Assembly: GCA_964401335.1 (NCBI GenBank)
Contig: CAYNYK010000011.1
Span: 1-64,000, forward strand
Origin: JAAYCU01 sp964401335
Lineage (GTDB): Bacteria; Planctomycetota; Phycisphaerae; UBA1845; PWPN01
Length of the DNA: 64,000 nucleotides
Direction of reading: 5' to 3'
The position numbers were made by a program, and so were the translations under genes. Under the pieces are notes generated by a model. That model was not told the DNA's origin. It ran no database searches and saw only the letters and a list, made by a program, of their open reading frames with translations. Shown here piece after piece: positions 35,057 to 45,012 of this stretch. Every line of letters begins with the position of its first letter. The stretch's first letter is position 1.

Positions 35057-37114
35057 TTACTGGTCACGGAGTTGTCCCGGCCCGATGACGCCTTCCTGTT
35101 CGCGCATGTGTTGTTCGCGTTCCTTGCGGGCGTCGTCCGGCTGGGCTATGCGCGGATGCGCCGCCCGGAACGCCTCCATGCCCTCCGGCTCCGGAAAGGC
35201 CTTTTCGAAAATCAGGCCTTCGCGCTCGCACTCGGCCTTCAGGGCCGGGGCAACGTCGTCGTAGCACCATTGCCGAACTTCGTTATGCTGGCTCTCCAGT
35301 ATCCAGACCGTGGAGCGCACGGTCAGCGGCAACGACGGGTCAAGCACGAAATGAGCCAGAGTTTCCGCCCACAAGCGGACCAGCGGCGGCAACTTCTGGC
35401 GGCCAATGGCATCATCCTCCTGAGTCTTCATGTATTCATCATAGACGTACCTGATCATTTCAACGGTCGTGTTGAAATCCTCGTCCATGCCGTTGGCCAG
35501 ACTCAGATACGCCTCCTGCATCCGCTGATAGCAAAAGATACGTGCTCCCGTCAGGTTGTCGAGGAAATCCCTTAATTCGAACTTGACGAAATCCTCCAGC
35601 CCCATGAGGTAGAACCATTGTTGTTTACCGGTGAAGCTGTCCCGGTAATTCTCCGCCAGATACTGCAGGTAACGGTTGGCCTGCTCCTTCTTGCCCTCGA
35701 AGTACAGGGCCACGATGGCCATGTGCAAGCCGTTCACGTGTCCGCTGCGCAGGATATCCGCCGTGACCCGGCCGGCCAGGGCGTCCTTTTCCTCGCTCTC
35801 CGCGTGCCGCTTGCCGTATTCCAGATATTTCTCGTGAAAGGCCTCGATAAAACGTTTATCCGGCATGGGCGTAAAGGACGATTGCATGGGCTTGTCCGGA
35901 TTGATGCGAAACAGGATGCGGCCCTGTTTCATCATATCCAGCAAACTGAACAACACGATCCGATCGTTGGCCAGCAGATCGAAGGGTTTGACGTTTTTCA
36001 CGCCGCCCGCCTGCTCGGCCCCGTACATTCCCCAGTACAGCGATTGGGACCAGGGCGTTCGCCAGTCGATCGGAATTCGTTTCCCCTCCACCAGCCGTCC
36101 GGTGATCTCATACATGAACCGGGGATCCATTTTGTACTGTTCGCGCAGCACCTTGGCCCGCAAATAAGCCAACAAGGCCGCGAAATCATCGGCCGGCGCG
36201 GTCTCGAAGAAGGCATTCAATTTTCGCTGCCGTTCGCCCTCCTCGGGGGTCTTGGCGCGAAGACCACGAAGGGTCTGGTCACGATGGTAAACCGTAAAAG
36301 GATGGAAAAAGTTGCTCTCGAGAGGATGCACGATGCGATCGGTGCTCGTTCCGGCATGAACATCGATATTCATTTCGCGGAGCCGGGCGACAAGGTTGGC
36401 CACACCGGGCCTTTTCCTGATCACTTCGTCGAGTTGCTCCGGGGCCTCGGCCACGGGTCGGAACCATTCCACGACCTCGTCGTCGCTGACCGCCGCCGGC
36501 GGGGGGCCGAGCAACGTTTCCATGGTAGCCGCCCATTGCCGTTTGTAATCCCAGTGAAAATCGTCGGTGATGCCGCCGACCTTGTGAAACCATATCCAAG
36601 CCAGGGTATGGTAAAGCTTGATCGAACGCGGATTGTTCGGGATACCCTCATCGCGAAGCAGCCGGATACCGTTGTACACCCACTGCCAGCGCTCCGGAGC
36701 GGTGTGCGTGCCCACCGAGATGTTGTAGGACAAGTTCCATGCTTGAAAGTCCCAGACGGCCGGAAATCGCGGCTGAATCGTGCAGATCCACTTGGCCAAC
36801 TGGTGCGACTGGAAATACTTACCCTCCTGCTTGAGGTTTTCGGCCTTGTTCCAAAGGATATCGGCCGCCAGACCCCGGAATGTCGCCCCCACCGCGCTGA
36901 CCCAGGCGTACTCCGGCGGCAAGTCCCGGTAAATGTTGGAGTGCATGGTCAACTCCAACTCTGCCCGCTGCCGGTTGATCGGATCCTGCAAGGCGGCGGC
37001 TATGGCGATACAGGCGGCCGCACCAAGCAACGCCGCCACCTGGACCCAAAACGAACGCCGCTGGGCCTCCAGTCGTTCGATCACATATTGTCCACGATCC
37101 TCAAGGGTGGACAC
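35057..37114 (-). CDS. Uncharacterised 685-residue membrane-anchored protein beside the ABC-2 exporter
   Basis: One membrane segment near residues 22-45, then a long, mostly helical exterior with Trp- and Tyr-rich repeats that look TPR-like (FQSHQLAKWICTIQP, AVWDFQAWNLSYNISVG, LYHTLAWIWFHKVGG). The GTG at 37114 is preferred over a TTG three codons earlier because AAAGG is then at a normal distance. I do not recognise the family. It follows the ABC-2 permease gene on the same strand (166-base gap) and ends a probable operon that includes the SPFH genes. A role as the exporter's periplasmic partner is inference. Confidence 0.6.
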   Translation of the reverse strand: MSTLEDRGQYVIERLEAQRRSFWVQVAALLGAAACIAIAAALQDPINRQRAELELTMHSNIYRDLPPEYAWVSAVGATFRGLAADILWNKAENLKQEGKYFQSHQLAKWICTIQPRFPAVWDFQAWNLSYNISVGTHTAPERWQWVYNGIRLLRDEGIPNNPRSIKLYHTLAWIWFHKVGGITDDFHWDYKRQWAATMETLLGPPPAAVSDDEVVEWFRPVAEAPEQLDEVIRKRPGVANLVARLREMNIDVHAGTSTDRIVHPLESNFFHPFTVYHRDQTLRGLRAKTPEEGERQRKLNAFFETAPADDFAALLAYLRAKVLREQYKMDPRFMYEITGRLVEGKRIPIDWRTPWSQSLYWGMYGAEQAGGVKNVKPFDLLANDRIVLFSLLDMMKQGRILFRINPDKPMQSSFTPMPDKRFIEAFHEKYLEYGKRHAESEEKDALAGRVTADILRSGHVNGLHMAIVALYFEGKKEQANRYLQYLAENYRDSFTGKQQWFYLMGLEDFVKFELRDFLDNLTGARIFCYQRMQEAYLSLANGMDEDFNTTVEMIRYVYDEYMKTQEDDAIGRQKLPPLVRLWAETLAHFVLDPSLPLTVRSTVWILESQHNEVRQWCYDDVAPALKAECEREGLIFEKAFPEPEGMEAFRAAHPRIAQPDDARKEREQHMREQEGVIGPGQLRDQ

Positions 37115-37280
37115 GATACACAAACCTTTCGAAAACGGTCAGCAATCAGCCTAGGACGATAGGCCGGCCGCTCGCCGATGACTTTACCACGCCCCTCGCC
37201 CTGTCTCCCCCTCTTCCCCTCATGATCCTCGCCGTATGCTCAATCGGCTGCGCATAAAAACTGAAACCCCCGTTTAACCG

Positions 37281-38666
37281 TTAAACCACGACCTGGGCCA
37301 GTTCGCGTTTGGAAAAGATCGCGCAACCGCCCATCGCCAATAATAGTCCTTTGATGGCAATCAATTCGATAAAGGATAGAATCACCCACATCAGCGTGAC
37401 CACCCGGCCGGACACCAGATTGCCGATGGGGTCGTAGCGCGAAAAGTCGGGCACGACCCAGAGTAACACGTGTCCAACCGCCGAAGAGAAGGCACTGTAG
37501 AACCACAGGGCATCCTTCTCGGCGCTCGGTCCTTTGTTGATCCACTGGATCGAGTCCGCCAGAAAACCGTGGCCGATGGCTACCAGCAGAATAATGAAAC
37601 AGGCCACGCAGGCCACCGGAAAGGACAGGAAACTGGAGGTCAGCAGACCGAGGGCGGCCAGAAACGCCAGTCGGCACCAGATAATGCACAAAGCCCGAAA
37701 CAAGTTCCAGCCGAACGTGCCGATCCCATACAATAATTCGATGCTGTCTTCGCCCTCGAACATCAGCGTGTCCCGGGTCGACAGGTTGACCAACCGCAGA
37801 AAAAGCACCCCGTCCTTGTTGATTGCCGATTTCGGAATCTGCAGCGAATGATACCGCTCCGCGATGAAGTCGCTTTCGCGCTGGGGGGTCAACGTGTTCA
37901 CGTCGTCGCGATCACCGGCCTCCCAAAGCATCCGATACAGAACGAAATCGGTACCCGCCGGGCTGACCGGTCGTATGCGTACCTGGACATACCCCTCCTC
38001 CTCGCGATTGATCAGCGGCGCGTCGAAACGGTATTCGCGCCACTGTCCGGGGCCAATGGAACGCCAGCCTTGCCGGATATCGAGCATGCGCTGTTCGCGG
38101 ATCGAATTCATTTCCGCGGGGGAAATCTCGCCTAAAAGACCCTGTTCGCGCATTTGCTGTTCCCAATCGCGCAGGATCGCCTCGAAATTCGGCTCTTGTG
38201 GAGCCTTCGCGTAGCGTGCCGTCAGGATCTCCGCTTCCAACGCCTCGCGGTCGCCGGGCACGTCGGTAGGCAAACTTCGCAGATACCAGGTAAAACCCAG
38301 GACGCTCAGGCCGGAAACCAGCAGAATCAGGGTATTGAGGATCGCGATACCCAGCCACTTGCCGAGGAAAAAGTGCCAGCGGGGGATCGGCTTACTCGCC
38401 ACCATGAAAATCTGCTTGCTTTGGATCTCGTTGGACAAAGCCGAGCAGGACAGGAACACGGTCAACATGCTGAGCATGAAGGTTACCGCCCCCAGGGCGT
38501 AGCTCAGGAAACTCTGAATCCGACTCTTGAGCGTCACGCCGTCGCCGGCCACCATGAACGGCAAGGTAAACAGCAACAGCGCAATGATCGCGATGAAGAC
38601 CAGGGCGATCTTCATGCGAATGCCTTCGGCGATCATGTGTCGGGCCACCGCCCAAATACGCGACAT
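37281..38666 (-). CDS. ABC-2 type transporter permease
   Basis: A 461-residue protein with about six spans: one near the N-terminus (IALVFIAIIALLLFTLPFM) and others in the C-terminal half, with a large soluble loop of around 170 residues between spans 3 and 4 (EAEILTARYAKAPQEP region). The IQSKQIFMVASKPIPRWHF motif is typical of ABC-2 and NosY-like permeases. GAGGGAG lies nine bases before the ATG. It partners the ATPase encoded just upstream (122-base gap). Exporters of this type move lipids, copper-site precursors or gliding components; the substrate is unknown. Confidence 0.85.
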   Translation of the reverse strand: MSRIWAVARHMIAEGIRMKIALVFIAIIALLLFTLPFMVAGDGVTLKSRIQSFLSYALGAVTFMLSMLTVFLSCSALSNEIQSKQIFMVASKPIPRWHFFLGKWLGIAILNTLILLVSGLSVLGFTWYLRSLPTDVPGDREALEAEILTARYAKAPQEPNFEAILRDWEQQMREQGLLGEISPAEMNSIREQRMLDIRQGWRSIGPGQWREYRFDAPLINREEEGYVQVRIRPVSPAGTDFVLYRMLWEAGDRDDVNTLTPQRESDFIAERYHSLQIPKSAINKDGVLFLRLVNLSTRDTLMFEGEDSIELLYGIGTFGWNLFRALCIIWCRLAFLAALGLLTSSFLSFPVACVACFIILLVAIGHGFLADSIQWINKGPSAEKDALWFYSAFSSAVGHVLLWVVPDFSRYDPIGNLVSGRVVTLMWVILSFIELIAIKGLLLAMGGCAIFSKRELAQVVV

Positions 38667-38788
38667 CGCGTATCACTCCCTCGATCCGCCAACCGGTGAA
38701 AAAACACCGTTGCCGGATCGTCCGTTACTTATCGTCTGCCGCGGGTGAACCGCTGAGTACCCCCGTTCCGAGGCCCCCGGCACGGGAA

Positions 38789-39991
38789 TCACTCCCGCGA
38801 AGAATCAGGTTGGGTTTTTCGCGAGGGGGAACCCAGCAAGTTATCGATAACCGTCCGATCCACGGTCTCCGGGGTCACGTCCGGCGACGGAGACGTTTCC
38901 ACCGGTGTTTCCTCGGACGGCATCTGGGCAATTTTACCGACCAACTCCTCGATAATTTCCATGGTCGGGGCTTCTACCGGTGCCGGAGATGCCTCCACAA
39001 GGGCCGTTTCGCGCTTCGCGTTCGCCGCGGCGATCAGTGATTCCACCAACCGCTCACCCTGCGGCTCAGCACCGGCCAGAAATTCGGCGATCCGTCCGCC
39101 CGCCGCCGCTCCGGAGGTGCTCGGTCGCGCCTTCTGGGCCTCGCGCACGATGCGCAGGAAAAACGTTTCCAGGCGGTCCGCCGGCGTCGAGACCTCGACC
39201 AACTGCCTTTGGTCTTCTTGGAGGATGTCCCGGATTTTCCTGAGAGTAGACTCGTCCAGCTTTTCCGTCGTGATCTGGGTCAGGTCTTTCTGGCTGAGCA
39301 GATCGCGCACGCTACCCAGAGCCTGGGTCCGCCCGCCGTACAGCACCATCACCCGCTGGCAAACGTCCTCCACGTCAGCCAGCAGGTGGCTGCACAGCAG
39401 AATGGTCTTCTTCTTTTCCCGGTTCAGAAAAAGCACCAGGTCCTTGATCTCCCGCGTACCGATGGGGTCCAAACCCGTGGTCGGTTCGTCAAGAATGAGC
39501 AGATCGGGGTCGTTGATCAGGGCCTGGGCCAGGCCGATACGCCGGGCCATCCCCTTGGAATATTCGCCCACCCGCCGCCGCGCTTCGCGGGTCAGCCCGA
39601 CCATATCCAACAACTGCTCCACCCGCCGCCGTCGCTCCGGACGCGGGATACGGAACAACTGCCCGTAATAATCCAGGGTTTCCCGCGCATTCAGAAATCG
39701 ATAAAGGTAGGATTCTTCCGGCAGATATCCGATCCGATCCTTGATCGCCACGTCGGTAGGCGCCCGCCCCAGAATTTGGATTCGCCCCCGGGTCGGGTAC
39801 AACAGGCCCAACAACATCTTGATGGTCGTGGTCTTGCCCGAACCGTTGGGCCCCAGCAGCCCAAACACCTCGTTACGATAGATATCCAGATTGAGCCGGT
39901 CAACCGCCACCACCCGCGGTCGGTACCAGAAATCCTTGAAGATTTTGGTGAGCCCAGCCGTCTGCACGACGGATTGATCTTTTGCCAGCAT
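38789..39991 (-). CDS. ABC-2 transporter ATP-binding protein with long C-terminal tail
   Basis: A 400-residue ATPase. Walker A is GPNGSGKTT, signature YSKGMARRIGLAQAL, Walker B LLILDEPTTGLD. It is about 90 residues longer than common CcmA-like ATPases owing to a C-terminal tail rich in Pro, Glu, Ser and Thr (after about residue 300). The ATG at 39991 gives MLAKDQSVVQT; a TTG five codons earlier is possible. It is encoded between the SPFH genes and the ABC-2 permease. Confidence 0.88.
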   Translation of the reverse strand: MLAKDQSVVQTAGLTKIFKDFWYRPRVVAVDRLNLDIYRNEVFGLLGPNGSGKTTTIKMLLGLLYPTRGRIQILGRAPTDVAIKDRIGYLPEESYLYRFLNARETLDYYGQLFRIPRPERRRRVEQLLDMVGLTREARRRVGEYSKGMARRIGLAQALINDPDLLILDEPTTGLDPIGTREIKDLVLFLNREKKKTILLCSHLLADVEDVCQRVMVLYGGRTQALGSVRDLLSQKDLTQITTEKLDESTLRKIRDILQEDQRQLVEVSTPADRLETFFLRIVREAQKARPSTSGAAAGGRIAEFLAGAEPQGERLVESLIAAANAKRETALVEASPAPVEAPTMEIIEELVGKIAQMPSEETPVETSPSPDVTPETVDRTVIDNLLGSPSRKTQPDSSRE

Positions 39992-40024
39992 CGGTTTTCC
40001 CGTCAAACAAGGTGGCGCATCCGT

Positions 40025-41299
40025 CTAGTCCGGGTTGCCTTTGCGAATCTGCTCGGCACGTTCTTTTTCGGCCTCGCGGATTTCCACCGGGTCCTTGTTC
40101 AGCCACAAATTGACCGTCTTCTGCCCCGGCGGCAGCAGCCACTTGCTGACTCCGGGGAGGGTGTACAACTGCTGCAACATCCTCTGGCGCAGTACTTCCC
40201 GCAACAGTTCCGGATTGCGCCGGTATTCCGGCAGCAGACGGGTAAATTGATTGGTTTCCGCCAGGCTGTCCTGAACGATCTTGCTGGCTTCGCTTCGGGC
40301 CAGATGGATCAGCCCGCCCGCGTTGCCCGTGGCCTTTTGGTCAAGCACCTGATTTATCTCGGCGATGATCTGTTGCCACTCCGCGCTCTCCGCCTGAACC
40401 AGGTCCAACCGACGAACAAGCCCGTCCAGCTCCTCCCAGGCCGAGCCGGCCGCGGCATTCAGCTTCTCCACCTTTTGCTTGTTGGCGCCCTGGATCATCT
40501 CGTTGCGTTCCTGCTCGGCTTGCGAGACGTTGTTGAACTCGAGAGCGGTCTGGAGCGGATAATGCGAGCGCTCCGCCGAAACCTGGTCCAGAATGATCCC
40601 GGTACCAAGTCGGTCGAGGGTCTGCTGGGCCCGTTTCTGAATTTCGACGGCCAACAGGCCGGGCGTCTTCCAGACTACTTCCATCGTCGTGCGGGCGGCT
40701 TCGGCCACCGCCGCGTTTTGCAGAACTTTCCGAAGCAGGGGTTTTTCGCAGCTTTCCGTTAATTTTTCATGAAATTTGTCGCCCACGTGACTCACGCATT
40801 TTTTGGCGTCACCGATACGATATTGGGCGGTGAAAAAAAGATGCATCATGGCCTTGTCGCCGGTCAGCAGCGCGCCTTCGGTATCCGGATCCAATGTATC
40901 CGATCGGGCCGTCAATTCACTGAGGGGGCGGGTGCTATCCCGCTCGCTTAAACGCAGCCAGAAGGAGTCGATGTCGATCTTTCGAGGGGAGGTGGGAACG
41001 CGCGTGATCTGGTCGATCGGCAAAGGCCAGGCAAAATGCAACCCAGGCTGTCGGGGCGGGGTCAGCATACGTCCAAAACGAGAGACCACCACGACCTCAT
41101 TCTGCTGCACAATAAACACACCGCTGAAGACATAAATGACGATCACAACAAGCATCAACGCCTTTAAGACCCAGAAACTGGCCCGCAAGGCATCGGCCAG
41201 TGACTGGCTGGCCGCATCCAACGGCTCCTCGATTACCTGGAGCGGAACCCCCTGGGGCTCGTCCGCGGGGGGCATCGAATGGTCCGCATGGTTGTGCAA
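40025..41299 (-). CDS. SPFH/band 7 protein, HflK-like
   Basis: A 424-residue protein with one membrane span near residues 43-63 followed by the SPFH domain (GVFIVQQNEVVVVSRFGRM, PGLHFAWPLPIDQITRVPT) and a helical C-terminal part rich in Ala, Glu and Gln (VSQAEQERNEMIQGANKQ). TTG at 41299 is preferred because GGGAG sits eight bases upstream; ATG at 41275 is the alternative. HflK/HflC-type complexes surround membrane proteases or organise membrane microdomains. No FtsH gene is present here; the ABC exporter genes follow instead. Confidence 0.88.
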   Translation of the reverse strand: MHNHADHSMPPADEPQGVPLQVIEEPLDAASQSLADALRASFWVLKALMLVVIVIYVFSGVFIVQQNEVVVVSRFGRMLTPPRQPGLHFAWPLPIDQITRVPTSPRKIDIDSFWLRLSERDSTRPLSELTARSDTLDPDTEGALLTGDKAMMHLFFTAQYRIGDAKKCVSHVGDKFHEKLTESCEKPLLRKVLQNAAVAEAARTTMEVVWKTPGLLAVEIQKRAQQTLDRLGTGIILDQVSAERSHYPLQTALEFNNVSQAEQERNEMIQGANKQKVEKLNAAAGSAWEELDGLVRRLDLVQAESAEWQQIIAEINQVLDQKATGNAGGLIHLARSEASKIVQDSLAETNQFTRLLPEYRRNPELLREVLRQRMLQQLYTLPGVSKWLLPPGQKTVNLWLNKDPVEIREAEKERAEQIRKGNPD

Positions 41300-41359
41300 G
41301 ATGGTTACTCCCTGTTTAGATCGCCGATCACGTCATCGACCTTCCTGTATCCTCGTCGA

Positions 41360-42538
41360 TTATTTCACGTCCAACACGCTCGGATCCGGCGGTACCGCCG
41401 CCCCGCTTGGCCGCGTGCTCGGCGATGTTTCCCGCAGAATATCGAAAGGCGAAACCAATTCCCACAAAATCGTGGTGCGCTTCTTGAGGATTTCCGGCAG
41501 GTACTGAATTTTCAGCAGAAACTCCGCCAACGCCTCGTCCTCACTGAGCACCTGGTTGTACTGGGCCGCCCGCCGCAAGCCCTCCGCCCGGATTTCCGAC
41601 GCTTTTCGATCGGCGAACGACATGATGGTATTGGCGATCGCTTCGGCCTCGTCGGTGATCTTTTTGGCTTCCGACTTACCCTGGCTCGTATAGCCGGCGG
41701 CCAACGCCTGTCGTTCCTTCTTCATCGCCTCGAACACCGTCTTGGTGATCTGGGCGGGCAAAGCCAGCTTTTCGATACTTACCGAAACCGCTTCGATGCC
41801 GTACAATTTCCGGACGACGGGCTGGATCGCCTCTTGGATCTTGTTCTCGATTTCGTCGTACTTCAGTTCTTCGGGATTCGCCGAGATCAGATTGGCGAAT
41901 TTGTATTGGCCTATCACCGTTTTCTGGTAATCGCGCACCTGCGTCCGAAGATTGGTGGCCGCGTTCTGCATGTCCCCGCATTGGATGCTGAACCAGTATG
42001 GATCATCGATCCGCCATTCGACGGTGGTGGTTACGATGATGTTTTTTTCATCAAGGGTCGGCAGTTCCTCGCCCGGCAACGAATAGATCTGGATACGGTT
42101 ATCGTATGTGCTGACCTGCTGGATCGGCCAGGGCCATTTCCAGTACAAACCCGGCGTCTTGATCACGTCCCGCGATTCGCGTTTTCGCGGATCGGAAACC
42201 TCCAGCATGGTGTCGCGGACCTGGATCATGAAAGGACGACCCTGATCGTCGAACTCCCAAATCTTGCCGGCATCCAGGGTTTGCACCTGGACTGCGCCGG
42301 ACAGATCGATCTTGTTTTGCCGGAACGCGTCGCGCAATTCGGCCGGCAACCGGCCCTGGTCCAGCTCCGCCGACATCCCTTCGGCACTCATACTGAACAA
42401 CAGGCCCGGCGGCTGAATCCGCCCGAAGGTCCGCACCAAGGCACACTCGTTGTACCGTACCTGAAAGGAGATCATGTACCAGACCAGGATGATCACCAAC
42501 AGGCCGCCGGCGATGACGGAAGGTAAACTGCGTTTCAT
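41360..42538 (-). CDS. SPFH/band 7 protein, HflC-like
   Basis: A 392-residue protein with one N-terminal span (about 7-25) followed by an SPFH domain (RYNECALVRTFGRIQPPGLL, PGLYWKWPWPIQQV) and the coiled region of the family (ITKTVFEAMKKERQALAAGY, then SQGKSEAKKITDEAEAIANT). The TSQGKSEAKKI segment is the hallmark of HflC-like proteins. The ATG at 42538 is chosen over upstream in-frame codons that read into the spacer. It probably forms a ring with the two other SPFH proteins of this cluster. Confidence 0.88.
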   Translation of the reverse strand: MKRSLPSVIAGGLLVIILVWYMISFQVRYNECALVRTFGRIQPPGLLFSMSAEGMSAELDQGRLPAELRDAFRQNKIDLSGAVQVQTLDAGKIWEFDDQGRPFMIQVRDTMLEVSDPRKRESRDVIKTPGLYWKWPWPIQQVSTYDNRIQIYSLPGEELPTLDEKNIIVTTTVEWRIDDPYWFSIQCGDMQNAATNLRTQVRDYQKTVIGQYKFANLISANPEELKYDEIENKIQEAIQPVVRKLYGIEAVSVSIEKLALPAQITKTVFEAMKKERQALAAGYTSQGKSEAKKITDEAEAIANTIMSFADRKASEIRAEGLRRAAQYNQVLSEDEALAEFLLKIQYLPEILKKRTTILWELVSPFDILRETSPSTRPSGAAVPPDPSVLDVK

Positions 42539-42572
42539 CGTAAGGATATCTCCGTTGACCGAAAAACGACTA

Positions 42573-44699
42573 TCATTGTTCTTTTTCACCCAGCACATCA
42601 AGGCCGACGGTACGGCTGTCCTGGAGGTTCAGGTTAAAGGTCCGCAACTCGCCCTCCGTGGCGAAAACGTATTTGCGCACCGCGTCCGTGGCCCCCGCCA
42701 GGGTCGCCAGGTATTTCCGCAAACGATAGGCCGCCGGCGCGGCGTTTTTATTCTTGATCTCCTCCCGGAAAAGGGCCGCCCAGCCGTGGGCATGGTTTTC
42801 CGAACGCCAGCGTTCCGCCCGGGCCTGTATGATTTTCCCCGCGGCTTCGCCGCCAACTCCGGGACCCTCGGCCCCAAAAAACAGCCGATCAACCCGGTCG
42901 CGCGCCTTCCGCCGATCCTCTTCGCTGGAGGTGGGGTTTGACTCTTGAAGGTTCATCTCGCGAATCGCCTTGAAAAGCTCCTCGGCCTGCTCCCTGTTCC
43001 CGGTCGCCATGGTCAATCGCTGGGCCCATTCGCGCCGCGCGTCGCGCAAGGCCGCTTCCCGCTGTTGCTCCGCCCCGATCACTTCCTGAAAGGCCTGGGC
43101 AACCTCCGACTCTACGGGGGGATGCACGCCCAGCAAACCGAAAAAGACTACTTCAATACCCAGCCCCGCCCGGTCCGCTTTCTTCTGAATCTCGGCCCAT
43201 ATCCGCTTCTCCAACGGACCCCGCTCGGAACCAAGCAGGCCGAGAACGTCCATGCTCGCACAGTGGCAGGTGATTTCCCGCTCGACGATCGTCTTGAGCA
43301 TTCGCTCGGGATTCTCGAAAGTCCGCAGCCATTGGTAGGCGTCGCGGACACGGTATTGCAGGTTCCCCGCCACTCTTAGCTGGCTGACCGCTACTGCCTG
43401 ACTCGCTCGCCCTGAACGCGTCTCACCCGCATTGGCCTCGCTCGACACCCCGGCCGCCTCGCCCGGTTGCTCAAAGGTCAAAAACGCCGCCAGTTTCGGG
43501 GTCGCCACCAGCACATTCAGGTGCGGTTCCATTTCGTGCTCGTTGGTCCACAACAGCAATTCGCTTCGCCGGCTCTTGTCCTGCGGAGGCGGTTTATCTC
43601 CCGCCTCCAGCGTATGAATCCGCCGGGTGGGCACATGCGTGGCGATTTCGATAGGCCAAGGCCACTTGAAATGCAGGCCGGGCGTCAAAACCGCCCGTTT
43701 TCGCCCGAAACGCTCGACCACCACTTGCGTGTCCGCCTCGCCGATCACCACGCAACTGGCCAGGAACAACGTCAATACGGCGAATCCCAACAGCGGCAAG
43801 GCGGACCGCTCAAGAAGTTTGTAGAACCAGGTTGAGGAAACCTCGAAACCGAATTGGTAATTGATCGCGTCGGCGATGGAGCGGGCGATTCCCCCCGGTT
43901 CGGTAAACAAACCGAGCAGCCGGCTGTCGAATGCCGGACGTGGCTCCTCGTCCGCGGCCCGCGGCCGATAATAATCCAGCACGAAATTCAACGTGAATTC
44001 CACCGCCAGAACCAGCAGCAGAATCCGCAGCACATAAGCTAAAACCCGTTCATAAACGGGGGTATTCGCGTAATACAGAATCGCCAAGGCCAAACATAAA
44101 GCCGCCGAGCCAAGCGTCAGGCCCATCAGCCAGGCCGCCCCCGCCCGCAACATTTTCCATTCGTGCTGCCGGGCCATACCCACGGCGTAGCGCGAAAACA
44201 GAAAACTCAGCAGTGCCCAACCCCCCACGAACCAGATCAAAAGGGTGCCGCCCCCGATCACCGGCCAGTTCGTGGAACGCACCGATTCACCCAGCGACCA
44301 GTCCCACATGTTAAGGCCGGCGACAACCAGCAGCAGAATAATCAGAAAGCTGAAACCGGGCAGCATCCAGCGGTGCATCCACCTCAGCCGCCTTAATGCC
44401 ATCAGCAACTGCTCGTCTTCCACCTCAAAAATGGCCTGCCCGCCCACTCCGGCAGCCCGCTCCCGCCGAAGTTCCTCACTTTCCAGGCGCTCGTCGTGGA
44501 CCAGTACCCTCTGGTGATAAATCAGCACCAGGTACAACCAGACCAGACAACCTACCGCCGCCAAGAGACACAGACCACGCATGCCCTGGGACGCGCTTCC
44601 CACCAGAAGCAGACAATAGAAAATGGTCAAGGCGATCTCGAAAACCAACCCCAGCAGGGCTACCGTCCGGGCTCGACGATCAGGATTGTGTTCGATCAT
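42573..44699 (-). CDS. Large SPFH protein with an N-terminal multi-span membrane domain
   Basis: A 708-residue protein. Residues of about 1-300 contain six or more membrane spans (first at about 12-34, others around 43-62, 112-131, 145-166, 188-207, 215-240); a last span near 297-318 leads into an SPFH domain (ADTQVVVERFGRKRAVLTPG, then LHFKWPWPIEIATHVPT). A long helical tail ends the protein. Ordinary HflK has one span, so the membrane domain is an addition. It is the first gene of the SPFH cluster. Residues 100-110 contain no known motif. Confidence 0.8.
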   Translation of the reverse strand: MIEHNPDRRARTVALLGLVFEIALTIFYCLLLVGSASQGMRGLCLLAAVGCLVWLYLVLIYHQRVLVHDERLESEELRRERAAGVGGQAIFEVEDEQLLMALRRLRWMHRWMLPGFSFLIILLLVVAGLNMWDWSLGESVRSTNWPVIGGGTLLIWFVGGWALLSFLFSRYAVGMARQHEWKMLRAGAAWLMGLTLGSAALCLALAILYYANTPVYERVLAYVLRILLLVLAVEFTLNFVLDYYRPRAADEEPRPAFDSRLLGLFTEPGGIARSIADAINYQFGFEVSSTWFYKLLERSALPLLGFAVLTLFLASCVVIGEADTQVVVERFGRKRAVLTPGLHFKWPWPIEIATHVPTRRIHTLEAGDKPPPQDKSRRSELLLWTNEHEMEPHLNVLVATPKLAAFLTFEQPGEAAGVSSEANAGETRSGRASQAVAVSQLRVAGNLQYRVRDAYQWLRTFENPERMLKTIVEREITCHCASMDVLGLLGSERGPLEKRIWAEIQKKADRAGLGIEVVFFGLLGVHPPVESEVAQAFQEVIGAEQQREAALRDARREWAQRLTMATGNREQAEELFKAIREMNLQESNPTSSEEDRRKARDRVDRLFFGAEGPGVGGEAAGKIIQARAERWRSENHAHGWAALFREEIKNKNAAPAAYRLRKYLATLAGATDAVRKYVFATEGELRTFNLNLQDSRTVGLDVLGEKEQ

Positions 44700-45012
44700 C
44701 GTTCAGGTTTCTCTCGAATGATTCGGAGTGCATCCTGAAACTCAGGGGCCCGGTCGCTTAATTCCGCGGCCATCCGGGGTCTGTTTCAGGGGGTACTCCA
44801 AAACAAAGGCCTTGTTCTTCCACCGGCCGTCCGGCCCCCGCGGGAGCGAGCAGGTCAAAAAATTTCCTTGACCTGTGGACGGCAAAGGAACGTACTTTAC
44901 AATAAGCCGACGAAGCTGCCAAGCCGACCGGCAGCGGCCATCTTCAAAACCAACCGGGCCAGGACCCCGGACATAAAATTTTACAGGCCGGCGATTTACG
45001 GACCAAATACCC
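44700..45012. other. Divergent intergenic region
   Basis: A 313-base spacer between the SPFH operon (minus) and the ABC-2-type permease (plus). A TTGACC at 44868-44873 is followed by TACTTT at 44893 (19-base spacing) or TACAAT at 44898 (24-base spacing): a weak plus-strand promoter at best. A 103-codon minus-strand frame over it lacks motifs and overlaps the plus gene, so it was not called. Confidence 0.45.

Noticed and set aside
35618..37162. A 514-codon plus-strand frame opposite the 685-residue membrane protein
   Set aside because: High GC third positions keep the antisense strand open; the minus-strand reading has a membrane segment and protein-like spacing.
39209..40762. A 517-codon plus-strand frame opposite the ABC ATPase and HflK-like genes
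   Set aside because: It is the complement of two genes with clear Walker and SPFH motifs and shows no family features of its own.
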